Shown piece by piece: positions 1 through 10,056 of a stretch of 64,000 nt of DNA. This DNA is from Lophium mytilinum (Eukaryota > Ascomycota > Dothideomycetes > Mytilinidiales > Mytilinidiaceae), in assembly GCA_010093605.1 (NCBI GenBank), contig MU004185.1:1695334-1759333 (forward strand), written 5' to 3'. The position numbers and the translations under genes are program-made. The stretch's first letter is position 1. Every line of letters begins with the position of its first letter. Below the pieces are notes generated by a model that saw only the letters and a list, made by a program, of their open reading frames with translations, made no database searches and was not told the origin of the DNA.

Positions 1-358
1 TCAGAGATGAGGAAAGTCGCTGAGCACGGCCATACCCACCTTCGGTTGTCCATACCATCCAGGAAATCAAGGTCCACCCAGGATTGCTAATGAATGAGAG
101 TCTGCGGTGGTTGCCATCTTTACGGAGAGAGACGATGATGGAGGCTTTGTTGTCATCCCCTAGATCGTCGTGTTGGCGACTTGCTTTTTCTAAGAGAGCG
201 TCTTTTGTAAGGCGGCAGATATCACATGACAACGCTGACTTAAAAAATTCTGACTGAGGTATAGTGCAAAGGTCTTGGAGATCCCCATCTCCTAGATTAT
301 CTAAAGCTTGGCTGAGTTGAAGATCGCTACACCTGTCACACAGTAGTGCTGACACCAT
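1..358 (-). CDS. Partial gene, probable HET-type protein N-terminus (runs off left edge)
   Basis: Reading the minus strand from an ATG at 358, the frame stays open for 119 codons to the window edge. The start reads MVSALLCDRCSDLQLSQAL, and a second cysteine pair, SALSCDICRLTKDAL, follows about 45 residues later. Two CxxC pairs spaced this way, ahead of a beta-strand-rich stretch, resemble the N-terminal region that precedes the HET domain in many fungal heterokaryon-incompatibility proteins. The complete HET gene at 29212 has the same layout (CPVCGNL then CEFCALL). The HET domain itself would lie outside the window, so the family call is an inference from layout. A possible intron donor follows the codons for SWM near position 60, so the last residues before the edge may not be coding. 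Confidence 0.5.
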   Translation of the reverse strand, partial: MVSALLCDRCSDLQLSQALDNLGDGDLQDLCTIPQSEFFKSALSCDICRLTKDALLEKASRQHDDLGDDNKASIIVSLRKDGNHRRLSFISNPGWTLISWMVWTTEGGYGRAQRLSSSL

Positions 359-1150
359 GCTGTCACGGAGAGAAGGCCGGCCACGCGAAGGAACTGTTGC
401 CCCAGTATAGGTGGTCAACAACAGTAGAGAACTGGGAATAGCGGTATAAGCGCTCGTAACATTTAGTCTGATAGATTGTTTGTTTCGCGACGGGACGAAT
501 AGAAAGCGTCTCGGAGAAGCAGGCTGAAGGAGGTTGTTCAGCTTGGATTACGTACGCAGCCTCAAAACTCAGCAAGCTCATCGCCAAGTGAAAGCTTAAC
601 CCAGCCTTCCGCGGCCCCCAGCCACAGTGCCACGAATCTCCAGCTGGGCGGAAACCATGCAAGGAGGCTACGCTGTGGTTGTGGCAACGTATCGTCACCT
701 AGACGCTGTATAATAACAGCGACGGGGTAGTGTTTTGGCAGTGCAGCATGGCCACACTGGTGGCACGCTACGGGTATCAGAAGACGGTGTGTATAATTGA
801 CGCGTAATGGGATAGTCGACTTTGGCCAATTGTGACGTGGTGATGGCCTTTGTGTGGCTTAGTAGGGCCGACCTAGCCGCGCCCAGAAGCACGCCCCCGC
901 CGATTCCTCTACCTACCCTTGCTGTCGCATTCCTCGACTCCTCTTTTAACTTCAGCTCTTCGCGCTTCTACACCTCACTCACCCTCTGATTGACCACTCC
1001 GCGCATCTGCTTGTAGGTGTTTATTGACCGTCTAATTACAAAGACAACAGATACTGACAAAGGACAAGCGCCCAAACACCAGAAACCGCCGTCACTCTAC
1101 GACCTCCGTCACCGCCAACCTCCTCGACACCAACCCAATACCTCCACACA
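359..1150. other. Intergenic, no gene seen
   Basis: Between the edge fragment and the CYSTM-like gene. The open frames here are short and look like no family. From about 890 the + strand turns pyrimidine-rich, as expected for the promoter and 5' leader of the gene at 1151. Confidence 0.6.
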
Positions 1151-1674
1151 ATGTCTGCGAACAACTACTACCAAGGTCAGGGTCAGCCCCAGTACCCGCC
1201 CCAGAGGTAGGCCTCCACCACTGCCCATCAATCTCCAAGAGTTATCGCAGGTAGCTAACTTGCCATCAGCTACGGACCACCCCAGGGCGGCTACCCTCCA
1301 CAGGGCTACCCACAGCAGGGCTACCCTCCTCAGGGCGGATACCCACCACAGCAGGTACTTTCCCCTCTAGTTTTCCCGTAATACTAGTCGTAGGCAAAGC
1401 AACTGACAAGAGATAGATGCAATACCAGCAAGGTCCTCCTCAGCAAGCGCCACGCCAGAAGAAGGATCGCGGATGCTTGGGCGCATGGTGAGTGAAATCC
1501 TCTATCATTCAACTCAATTACCGCATCCCCCAAGCCTATGACAATCAAAGAATCTAAGAACATCACTGACGTAATACGTCTGTAACCAGTCTCGCCGCCC
1601 TCTGCTGCTGCTTCGTCTGCGAAGAAGGCTGTGAATGCTGCGCCGACTGCTGCGAGTGCTGTCTCGAGTGCTAG
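1151..1674 (+). CDS. Small Cys-rich CYSTM-type tail protein (4 exons, 98 aa)
   Basis: Exons 1151-1206, 1270-1354, 1417-1487 and 1590-1674 join in phase to 98 residues. The N-terminal two thirds are Tyr/Gln/Gly/Pro-rich with GGYPPQGYPQQGYPPQGG-type repeats. The C-terminus is a short basic stretch (RQKKDRGC) followed by a dense cysteine block, CLAALCCCFVCEEGCECC and on to a final CCLEC before the stop. A disordered PQGY region ending in a Cys-rich, membrane-inserting module is the plan of CYSTM proteins, which are tail-anchored and linked to stress tolerance. The three introns, all with GT..AG ends, fall at Q/P- and C-coding junctions, and every join keeps frame. The exact role is unknown. The family call rests on composition and order, not on a catalytic motif. 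Confidence 0.85.
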
Positions 1675-2487
1675 AACCCTCCTCCGAACTCGGCTATCCA
1701 CAAACCCGATTCACCCAATTTTCACAGCTTCAGCGCTTATACTACCCGCGTTGCGGCACGAACCCAATACCTGAACTGGACTGCGCCTTCTGTACATTCA
1801 CACCACTTTGCTTAGCTGCTTGCGAGACGATACGAGAGTAGGAAGGATGGATACGAGGGCTCCTGATGTTCGATACCCCACTGGATAGAGCATCATGGAA
1901 TCGATAACGAGCATATAAACGGCTGGGCCCTGTCTGGCGGAGTCTCTTTTACTCTTGCTCTGTGTTTGATTAGGCGACGTAGGCAGTCGGGTTTACTTTC
2001 TTATCCGTGGACAACGGAATTTGGATTCTCGAAGATGAAATATAATGAAGAGTTGCTTTGCTTCCAACAAAACTGTCTAACCCAATCCTCGTTCATGCGG
2101 AGCGCTGTGGGAGAACATCGCCACATTTAGATACGTCCTCTAATGCTAGCAGATTGTGGACTGCTTCGACATTCGAGTGGCTGCTGCGATGAACAAAAAG
2201 AGATTCGCGGGCTCCAGCGCAATATCAGTCTCCTGAAAATTGACTTTCGGACTTTCGACATGCACAGAATCGGTGGCCATGTACTTTGAAGCTCCAACTA
2301 CGAATACCACCGTGAAGGACGAGGTACAGGAGTACATGTTGACAGAGGTAGCGAAGGGCTCAATCATGGCTTGTTTTGTTATTTTTCGGAGTACAGGCTC
2401 GAGGCCGTGCGTCATCCTTCGGAGTGGGGATTCGGGGCTAGCACACATTCTATGTCAACTACACCGTTCCTTGTCTCATGTCCAAGG
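1675..2487. other. Intergenic between CYSTM-like gene and Zn2Cys6 factor
   Basis: About 0.8 kb holding the 3' region of the CYSTM-like gene and the promoter of the next gene. No RNA gene or repeat seen. An upstream in-frame ATG at 2452 would lengthen the transcription factor by 12 residues. Confidence 0.6.
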
Positions 2488-4614
2488 ATGCCACCGAAAC
2501 TCCCAGCTTGTGATCCGTGTAGATCTAGGAAGGTTGCTTGTGATCATTTGCACCCGCACTGTTCACGATGCAGAGACGCAAACCTGACAGCTGTTTGCAC
2601 ATACCGGTCACGACCGTTCAAAAAGAGGCAGATCCGCAGTATATCCAACAAGGTCCGCGAGCCATCACAACAACGGAATCTTGATGATCCGAGCACGCCT
2701 GCATCTCCCGGTGTACTCCTGAAGAGACCTCGTCAATATCCCAATCCAGGCTATCTCGGCTCGTCCAGCCATACCACTCTTTTCGACCACCTCTCATCTG
2801 GCAACAGCCCAAGCAGCGATGTTGATGACCATGACCAGGACAGAGAGAAAACTCGACACAAGTTTCGTCCGAGCCTGGTCAACGACGAGAAGATTGCTCA
2901 AGGTGCAGCGCTGATCAGACAAGTTCGTCTTTCCGCCAAAGCCTCGTCGTGGGTTTTGCTGGTCGAAGCTTGGACTGCCAAGGGAGTGAACCTCCCCCTT
3001 ACGGACTCATTTACGATGCAATGCGCTGAAACTGCTCAGCACATAGTCAAAAACCTAGGTTCTAGGGATGAGGATATCGTAACTTTGTCGAAAAAGCTAT
3101 TCCTTCACTCCTGTAGCTCGCTGACAACGGGTACTGATTCCACATTGAAAGATTTTTGTGGTACCTTTTGCGAGAGCAATGCGCGATGGGAGACTATGGG
3201 ACTGTTTTTCACTGCCGTCTCTCGAGCCACCATTGACCTACCATGCTTCGGTTTCCTCTACAATACTGATCTGGAGCGGCGCTACCTGCAAAGACTAGCT
3301 ATGCAATATTCGGATTCTTGCCTAAATCTGGCCCTCTCCCTCGACTGCTTGAACGATCTGCAACTGATTCTCCAGTATGAGAATTTTATCCTCCATTCCC
3401 TGGTAGATGGTGACCAAAGTAAGCGATTTTTGCTATTTAAACGGGCCCTACTAAGTGATTAGGCTACCATTCCTGGAGGAAGCTGGGAGACGTTGCTAGC
3501 TCATTGTTTGCTCTCGGATACCACGAGCAACTTGGCCACGAGTCCGCCGTGCCGACCTTCCTCGTAGAGTTGCGACAAGCAGCCTTCAACCGCGCTTATT
3601 CTGCAGACAAGAACGTCTCGATATTCTTGGGGCGACCGCCACGGATCCATAAAAAGTACTGTCCCATCGCATATCGAGTTCTCCAGTGGACACCGGAAGA
3701 GAACTTCACGTACAAGGTAGACACCCAATGGTCTGCTGTGTGTGCATTCCTTAAAGAAGACATCCTCGACCTTCGGAAAGAAGACAGCGACACCAAACTC
3801 CAGAAAGCTGGGTGGGTAAATTCTCGCCTTACTCCAAACCTTGCTGACAGAGCAAGGCTAATACAGGCTGATGCGGAAGCACAATGGGCGGCGTTACCTA
3901 CGCACTTCCATCTCGAAGAATCCATGATATCATACGATCGACGAGCCGTAGAATTAGATTTCATGGTTAGTGCGCGACTGAACTATCTGCACGTAATGTT
4001 CCTTTTGCGCTTGACCCTGGGACTTCGGATCTCAGAACCAGACGCCGAATTGCTTGTGGTCTCTGCGGAAATGCTGAGTCTTGTCGCTCAAGCAGTTGTG
4101 CTCAAACACCGTTTAGTGAACTCTGGAACATCATTGATTTGGAAGGCAAGTTTAGCCCTAAACTTCTATAGCCGATACTTATACAAAGTAGGTGGCTTAT
4201 TATGGACTGGCTGCAGCGGGAGTCATTTCTCTTGCTTTGCTCAAGGATGCTTTCGGAAGCGCCGACGCGGAGGTTTCTGTCTCCAAAGCTATCCGTGATT
4301 TGAGTGTCCTGGTCGCGGAGGTAGAGACAGGCGCCTTGGTTCAACCCCAAGATCCTAATTACGCATTACTATCGAGTGCTACGCAGACGATAAAAAGCCT
4401 TCTTGACCGGCTTATAACCAACAAATTCGCCAAGCAGGCAGTCACTCAGCCTACTTCTTATTCCCTCCCACAACCGTCGACCGCGTATCTAGATGAAGAT
4501 TGGAGCTATGAGACACAGGACTTTGACCCGGACTTTTGGCTTAATCTGGCCGAACACCCATTTTTAGTCGCCCCTGACGCCGCAATGCAAGGATCCTCAT
4601 GGACCGCTGAATAA
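2488..4614 (+). CDS. Zn2Cys6 fungal-type transcription factor (3 exons, 678 aa)
   Basis: Exons 2488-3418, 3463-4145 and 4192-4614. The Zn2Cys6 cluster is at the very N-terminus (ACDPCRSRKVACDHLHPHC, then SRC and a sixth Cys in TAVC), followed by a basic linker, FKKRQIRS. After an unstructured stretch, residues about 160-560 form the fungal transcription-factor middle region, with YHSWRKLGDVASSLFALG and IFLGRPPRIHKKYCP, as expected for PF04082-like domains. Intron 2 (4146-4191) has a GC donor (G|GCAAGT) and an AG acceptor; it restores WK|VAYYGLAAAGV, which is what this family shows there. The gene is convergent with the aromatic aminotransferase, and their coding ends overlap by 109 bp. Its position next to two Ehrlich-pathway enzymes suggests a local regulator, in the manner of yeast Aro80, but the DNA target is not shown. 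The start at 2488 was chosen because the zinc cluster follows at once; 2452 is an alternative. Confidence 0.92.
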
Positions 4615-6155
4615 AGCGACGACACTGAGTCAAGCTCAAGAACCGAAGACACAGCATCCCCGAAACGACTTACCGCACGATCCAAATCGCCCTGAGGCGC
4701 AGCTGCAAAGGTTAGGCGAAAGCAAATCTCGGCCGGATAAATGTGATCCACCCGGAACAAGCTACCTTTGTTGACCAAGACACCATTGGCCTTTGCCTGA
4801 GACAATATTTGATCTTCGATGCTGGAAGAGGGCAGAGGACCTTCTTGACGACCGTATCCAGGCGACATCATCGCACATTTCGACAAGTCAACCCTGACCC
4901 AAAGAAACATGCCTTCTGCCGGTATGACCCAGGAACATATGGACGTGGGTAGGTAGCGAACGCACGCTTCGACCAAAATGTCCCGACGCTGACGGTATTG
5001 AGCCGAAAGATTCCTGAGCCAACCCAAAAAACCCTCATGGCCCCAGGTTTCATCCAGTAGCTTATATAGCATGACTTGTGAGACTCCGCTGGGAGACACG
5101 GTGCTTACTTCTGTGCGGGCCAGAAATTTGGCTACGATCTGTGAGCATGCCGTCATCCAGCCGCAACGAAGTCCAGGAGCAATGACCTTTGATGTGGAAT
5201 CGAGGCGAATTACGCGGCCAGATGCGTCCAACGATAAGTATGACACTGGAAGCTGGCTCATATAACGATCCACCAGTGCCTGAGCGGAGCTATCAGCCTG
5301 CGGCTCGGAGGCATCAGTCTCCAGTTGGAGGAAGGAATACGGATCGTCTTCGATGATGAGTAGGTCGTGTGATTCAGCAATCCTGTATATCGCCTTGCGA
5401 CGTTCCGCACTTTGGGTTGTGCCAGTAGGATTATGTCCCGTTGGGATCATGTACAACACCGCCGGCTTCTTTCCACTGGCAATGTCCCATGCTCTCAGCT
5501 TCAAGTCGAGATCATCCGGTATCAGGCCCTGCGCATCCATCTTCACCCCGAGCATCTTCAATCCTTGGGACTTTGTCGCATCGATGGTTCCGGGATAGGT
5601 GTATTCTTCCGCGAGGATCCAATCGCCACGATTGCAGAGAATCTGAAGGATGAGATCGATTGCAGACGTTGTTCCACATGTCAGGCAGCACTCCCAGTCT
5701 CCGTACGGCGGATCGCGGATCATCTCAACGTGCTCCGTGACGAATCGAAGGAGCTGTGGAGAGCCAGCAGCGAAGCCGTAATTCAACGCCACAGCAAGAT
5801 CGTACCCATTTTCTCCCGTCGTGCACGATATTTCGGCGCCACCACGCTGTCGCCAGCTCTCATCCACCCCACGCATAGCCATTGAACGCCAGGGGTAGAA
5901 CTCTGCAGCAGGCCTGCCGGTCCCTAGTGTTATTGTGTCGTCAGGAGCCTTGACTATGGCGGCTGCCTTCAGCACCGAGGCATTCTGTTTCAGAGCGTCG
6001 CGGCTGAATCGATGCTCCCAAGATCTTGCTGTGGGTTTAAAATCGGATGTTCTTGTTTTGAAATGATTGGAGGACGTGTACGGTGCAGGGCCTGAAGGCA
6101 GAGGCTTAGAAGAGAATCGCTTCTTTTGCAGCTCGGACAGCTTCTCTCGGAACAT
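4506..6155 (-). CDS. Aromatic aminotransferase, Aro8/Aro9 type (PLP, fold type I)
   Basis: Single exon, 549 aa from the ATG at 6155 (MFREKLSELQKKRF). The frame extends 35 codons further upstream to 6260, but the shorter start fits family length better. The core shows the N-terminal substrate region ITLGTGRPAAEFYPW, the cofactor-ring motif with YTYPG, the conserved IPTGHNPTG loop, DDPYSF, and the PLP-binding lysine in DSTSKVIAPGLRCGW (about residue 320). In the known family, these enzymes transaminate Phe, Tyr, Trp and alpha-aminoadipate/kynurenine-type substrates with 2-oxoglutarate or aromatic oxo acids. The last 50 residues after the RFGDAV helix are poorly conserved, and the stop lies inside the opposite-strand transcription-factor gene. 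The gene diverges from the ThDP decarboxylase at 6616, which would take the phenylpyruvate or indolepyruvate formed here to the aldehyde. Substrate preference cannot be read from sequence. Confidence 0.92.
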   Translation of the reverse strand: MFREKLSELQKKRFSSKPLPSGPAPYTSSNHFKTRTSDFKPTARSWEHRFSRDALKQNASVLKAAAIVKAPDDTITLGTGRPAAEFYPWRSMAMRGVDESWRQRGGAEISCTTGENGYDLAVALNYGFAAGSPQLLRFVTEHVEMIRDPPYGDWECCLTCGTTSAIDLILQILCNRGDWILAEEYTYPGTIDATKSQGLKMLGVKMDAQGLIPDDLDLKLRAWDIASGKKPAVLYMIPTGHNPTGTTQSAERRKAIYRIAESHDLLIIEDDPYSFLQLETDASEPQADSSAQALVDRYMSQLPVSYLSLDASGRVIRLDSTSKVIAPGLRCGWMTACSQIVAKFLARTEVSTVSPSGVSQVMLYKLLDETWGHEGFLGWLRNLSAQYRQRRDILVEACVRYLPTSICSWVIPAEGMFLWVRVDLSKCAMMSPGYGRQEGPLPSSSIEDQILSQAKANGVLVNKGSLFRVDHIYPAEICFRLTFAAAPQGDLDRAVSRFGDAVSSVLELDSVSSLYSAVHEDPCIAASGATKNGCSARLSQKSGSKSCVS

Positions 6156-6615
6156 GTTTCCTGCGCAAACGGGCAAAGACAAGTATATGCGCAGATATTC
6201 TGCATTGCTTTTCGTCGCAACGTCTCGTATTTTATGGAGAGGATTATGGTGAAATCGCATGAGTCCGAAGACGCCGAGCGCTGTAGTTCGGGATGTCCAG
6301 AAGGGGCGTATCGGCGTAGTGCTCGGCGTGATCTCAACCGGAGTGATCTCAGTGCGGGCGGAGTGATCTCAGTGCGGGCGGAGTGATCGCGGGACCGACA
6401 CCACCAGTTTCAGACTGTTCACACCGACGCCGAGCTTACTTTTCTAGATTGGCTTGAACCTCCCGTACCAACTTCAGGGTATTAAGTCTATGGCATAGCC
6501 TCATTGCATGCCGAAGACTCCAACTCTAAAATCCAGCTACTTCTCTCTTCTACGAATCTCAATTCCTTAATTCCTTTTTCTTATATCTACAGTCATAAAC
6601 CCTGCAGTCAACGCG
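6156..6615. promoter_or_regulatory. Divergent promoter shared by aminotransferase and decarboxylase
   Basis: 460 bp separate the two start codons. The segment contains a 20-bp tandem repeat (6325-6390) with evenly spaced CGG triplets. Close to the decarboxylase start it turns T-rich (6540-6600). Shared control by the adjacent Zn2Cys6 factor is an inference from gene order and the CGG triplets. Confidence 0.55.
6325..6390. repeat. 20-bp tandem repeat, about 2.5 perfect copies plus one degenerate
   Basis: Unit GAGTGATCTCAGTGCGGGCG is present at 6341-6360 and 6361-6380, with a partial third copy to 6390 and a degenerate copy just upstream. Each unit carries CGG and CGGGCGG at its edges, giving CGG triplets on a 20-bp period. 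Confidence 0.9.
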
Positions 6616-8391
6616 ATGGCGACCGTTTTACTGGCGGAATACCTCTTCACACGCCTTCATCAGCTAAGCGTAGGCTCCATCCACGGCGTTCCGGGCGACT
6701 ACAACCTCGAGTTACTCGATTACGTTGCACCAAATGGGCTGTGCTGGGTAGGCAATGTGAATGAGCTGAATGCTGGGTATGCTGCCGACGGCTATGCGCG
6801 TATCAAAGGCATAGGGGCTCTAATTACCACGTTTGGGGTTGGTGAGCTCTCTGCAATCAACGCCATTGCGGGAGCGTATGCTGAGCGCGCGCCTATTATT
6901 CACATCGTTGGTACCCCAAACCGGGCCACCCAAGATGCACGTCTTCTTGTTCACCACACGTTCAACGATGGAAACTACCGCCGCTTCGGTCAGATGCACG
7001 CTCATGTCACCGTAGCGCAGACTAGCCTGAGAGACCCTTCGACAAGCCCTGAGCAAATCGACCATGTTCTGACGCAATGTCTGCTGCATAGTCGACCCGT
7101 GTACATTGAGGTTCCGGTGGACCTAGTGTCGGCCCCTGTCCTCGCAGCTAGGCTTCGATGCCCCATTGCCATACCAGATGCGTCACCAAATCCAACCTGG
7201 GACAAAGCGTTGACCAAAGTGCTGGACATAATCTATGCTGCTAAGCAGCCCATCATCCTCGCAGATGGCGAAAGCAGAGCTCTTGATATCGTTGAAGATG
7301 TGCAGGCCCTTATCAAGTCTACAAATTGGCCCTCCTGGACGACACCTTTCGGCAAAGGTCTATTCGACGAGACTTTGCCAAACTTCCACGGCATCTACAA
7401 AGGAACATTCGACGACCCAGCGTCTCGAGACTTTTTCAACCAGGCGGATCTGATACTATGTTTCGGGCCGCACTGGAGCTCCACCAACACATACGACTAT
7501 TCCACCATACCCAAAACCGACGCCAGTATATGTTTCACAGACACAGAGATCAAAATAGGCGATCAGATCTTGCGCGACATCCCAGCGAGACTCGCAGTTC
7601 GTCAGCTCCTACAGAAGCTCAATCTCTCGAAAATCGAACGCTACGACTCCGTCAACCAAAGCGACCTACTCAGTCCCAATCGTCGCCCCCTGACCTTCTC
7701 AGACGTCGCTCCACAAGAGCCTATCACCCACGCCAACCTGTGGAACATTTTCTCCGGCTACCTCCATCCAGACGACATCATCCTCGGCGAGACCGGCACC
7801 GCAGGCCACGGCGTCCGCGAACTCGTCCTCCCGCCTCGTGCTCGCCTCTTCGCGCCCGCCACCTGGCTCTCCATCGGGTACATGCTCCCCGCGGCGCAAG
7901 GCGCAGCGCTGGCACAGCGAGAGCTACAGCAAGCACGCAGCCGTGATGATGTGCTCACGCCGGAAACAAAAAGCGGCCGTACCATCCTGTTTATTGGCGA
8001 TGGCAGCTTCCAGATGACAGCGCAAGAGCTATCCACCATCATCCGGCACAATCTCAACGTGGTCGTGTTCCTCCTGAACAATGACGGCTATACGATTGAG
8101 CGGTGCTTGCATGGACTGCACGAGGAATATAATGATGTTGCGCGCTGGCGGTATATGCGCGCGCCGGGGTTTTTTGGGGCGGAGGATGGTGCGTTTACGG
8201 CGGCAGTGGGGACGTGGGGGGAGCTTGAGGAGGCTTTGAATGATGAGCGGTTGATGGGTGGCAAAGGTTTGAGGATGGTGGAGCTGCGCATGGGTCGGGA
8301 GGATGTTCCGAGGGGGGCTTTGGTTGCGTGTCTTGAGCGGGAGAGACGGCGAGTTGAGGGCGTTGTGACGAACGGAAAGGAGAGGAAGTAG
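6616..8391 (+). CDS. ThDP-dependent 2-oxo acid decarboxylase (pyruvate/phenylpyruvate decarboxylase family)
   Basis: Intronless, 591 aa. The N-terminal ThDP pyrimidine-binding domain has VGSIHGVPGDYNLELLD, the catalytic Glu at residue 50 (NVNELNAGYAADGYAR) and the paired histidines 113-114 (LLVHHTFND), all diagnostic of pyruvate and indolepyruvate decarboxylases. The middle domain follows. The C-terminal pyrophosphate domain has GETGTAGHG, the ThDP/Mg motif GDGSFQMTAQELS ending in LLNNDGYTIE, with the second catalytic Glu in the last residue. The reaction is non-oxidative decarboxylation of a 2-oxo acid to an aldehyde. Beside an Aro8-type transaminase, the likely substrate is phenylpyruvate or indolepyruvate (Aro10-like, Ehrlich pathway) rather than bulk pyruvate; this part is inference. 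The last 25 residues are Arg/Glu-rich and variable. Confidence 0.92.
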   Translation: MATVLLAEYLFTRLHQLSVGSIHGVPGDYNLELLDYVAPNGLCWVGNVNELNAGYAADGYARIKGIGALITTFGVGELSAINAIAGAYAERAPIIHIVGTPNRATQDARLLVHHTFNDGNYRRFGQMHAHVTVAQTSLRDPSTSPEQIDHVLTQCLLHSRPVYIEVPVDLVSAPVLAARLRCPIAIPDASPNPTWDKALTKVLDIIYAAKQPIILADGESRALDIVEDVQALIKSTNWPSWTTPFGKGLFDETLPNFHGIYKGTFDDPASRDFFNQADLILCFGPHWSSTNTYDYSTIPKTDASICFTDTEIKIGDQILRDIPARLAVRQLLQKLNLSKIERYDSVNQSDLLSPNRRPLTFSDVAPQEPITHANLWNIFSGYLHPDDIILGETGTAGHGVRELVLPPRARLFAPATWLSIGYMLPAAQGAALAQRELQQARSRDDVLTPETKSGRTILFIGDGSFQMTAQELSTIIRHNLNVVVFLLNNDGYTIERCLHGLHEEYNDVARWRYMRAPGFFGAEDGAFTAAVGTWGELEEALNDERLMGGKGLRMVELRMGREDVPRGALVACLERERRRVEGVVTNGKERK

Positions 8392-10056
8392 GGATCTAAG
8401 GAATCTGGCAGCTGATGTCTCTTGAATGGTAAGGCTGTGAACTGAAATTCTAATAGAGGGCAAGAAAGCGAAGATAAGAGTAGGATACTGAGGTAAAGTG
8501 AAGCAGTCTGGTTGATACCGCTTCTTTTCGAACCACTTGAAATATACATATATCGAACAGCCACATCCACAAGGCAGAATCAAACATCACAGAATCTATG
8601 CTTTTCAGTTATAACTCTTCGTCGGCATTGCAGAATAGTCGGGCTATTACGATCACTAGCACCCTTCGATACGTTTCCACCAACTCATGCAACTTTCTTG
8701 CTCACCCCAGCCCTCGACCAGAGTGAATACCATGCACCCACATCAGACTAAGAAACCGGATCCGACTCTACGTGGCTAGTTCATTCAGGGTGTTGACGCG
8801 CGCAGAAAGATTCCATATCAAGGTATAAAGCCAACATAATTTTCCGCTACCCCAAATCAACTGGGAAAGCTTTCCTAGGTCCAGGGGTCTCCCTCCTTGC
8901 ACGATGTCAGTCCCAAACGCAGTGAGTGCAGTGGACGACCGATGGCAAGGCGTTGCAAGGTTGGTGTGCCTCCCTAGATCAAGGCAAGCCGTACCAGTTA
9001 GTCCCGGGACTCGCGCGCTCCTTTTTTTTTGGTTGGCTGGGTTCGAATCCCGCATGAAGCCCACCGTCTTTTGGCTTTCACTACTTAGTGATTTGATTGA
9101 TGGCTGGGCGGGATCACATGATCATTATGTGAAAAGGTCGGGAATACTGTAGGAGGACTATTTTACGGGACCGCACGAACAGATACGCTAAGGGTTCCTC
9201 AATCTTCCTAAAGCTCCGTGGCGGGATGTCGAGCGCCCGACGTTAGAGATCAGAACTCTGAAAATTGAACATATTTCTTTGTGTACGAGCGTCCGGAGCC
9301 CTTCAACCCCCTGAAACCATCCCAAAAGAGTGTATAAAAACATAATCGTCTGAATCAGACCTCTAGAAACCGTAACAGTACGGGGTAATTAGGACTCTCT
9401 TAACCTCCTCCAGAGAAAATTGGTGGATTTCCACAATCTCGGGATCAAGCGGAGGACTCTAAATGTCGCGTTGGAAGTAAATGTAGACTGCCCCCTCCAC
9501 GTGTCCTACATGCCGCAGTCACGGGGGTCCGAAAGCCTTTGGCGCCCAACTCAGACCTTCACAACCTACTACTAGAAGCAAACGTCAGGACGCTTCATAT
9601 TTCTTTACGCCATGACGACAATCACCGAGCCTCAATATCGAACGCTCGCCAAACCAATGGCTCGAAAACCTCAGAGGGACCCTTGAAGCGCTTTTACTTC
9701 CACCAGAGAAGCTTCAAGTACTGACAAGTTCACACCTAACAGAAACACAACATATCAGAACAAACTTTATTAAAACCAACTCATCACCGCCGCCCTCACC
9801 ACTTCCCCACCCTTCCAAAGAAAGCTCAAAAGAAGCAAACAGCAACAAAAGAACCGCTACTACCATGCAAATGCACGCCCTAAAACGACAGTACCGCGTT
9901 ACACGAAAATGGCTTCCGTCCACTCTTTCCCTCCCTCCCATCCCCACCTTTCACCTCCCCACTCCCTCCAGCTTACAAACAAACACAAAAGTATTTACAA
10001 CCCCTTCCCTCTCTCCCTCTCCCACAGCCCACCCCCGCAATCATACACACACACCC
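8392..10056. other. 1.7-kb intergenic region, no gene supported
   Basis: Contains the 3' flank of the decarboxylase and of SLA1 (both converge here). A B-box-like GGTTCGAATCCC at 9049 has no matching acceptor stem and follows a T-run, so it is not called a tRNA. Near the SLA1 end (9780-10030) the + strand is rich in C and A, which is the SLA1 3' UTR side. Confidence 0.55.

Noticed and set aside
8029-8583. Minus-strand frames of 160-184 codons
   Set aside because: Antisense to the end of the decarboxylase gene and its 3' flank.
9040-9065. tRNA-like B box (GGTTCGAATCCC)
   Set aside because: The T-stem does not pair fully, no upstream sequence pairs with the 3' acceptor strand, no A box is found, and a run of nine or more T lies just before it, which would end Pol III transcription.
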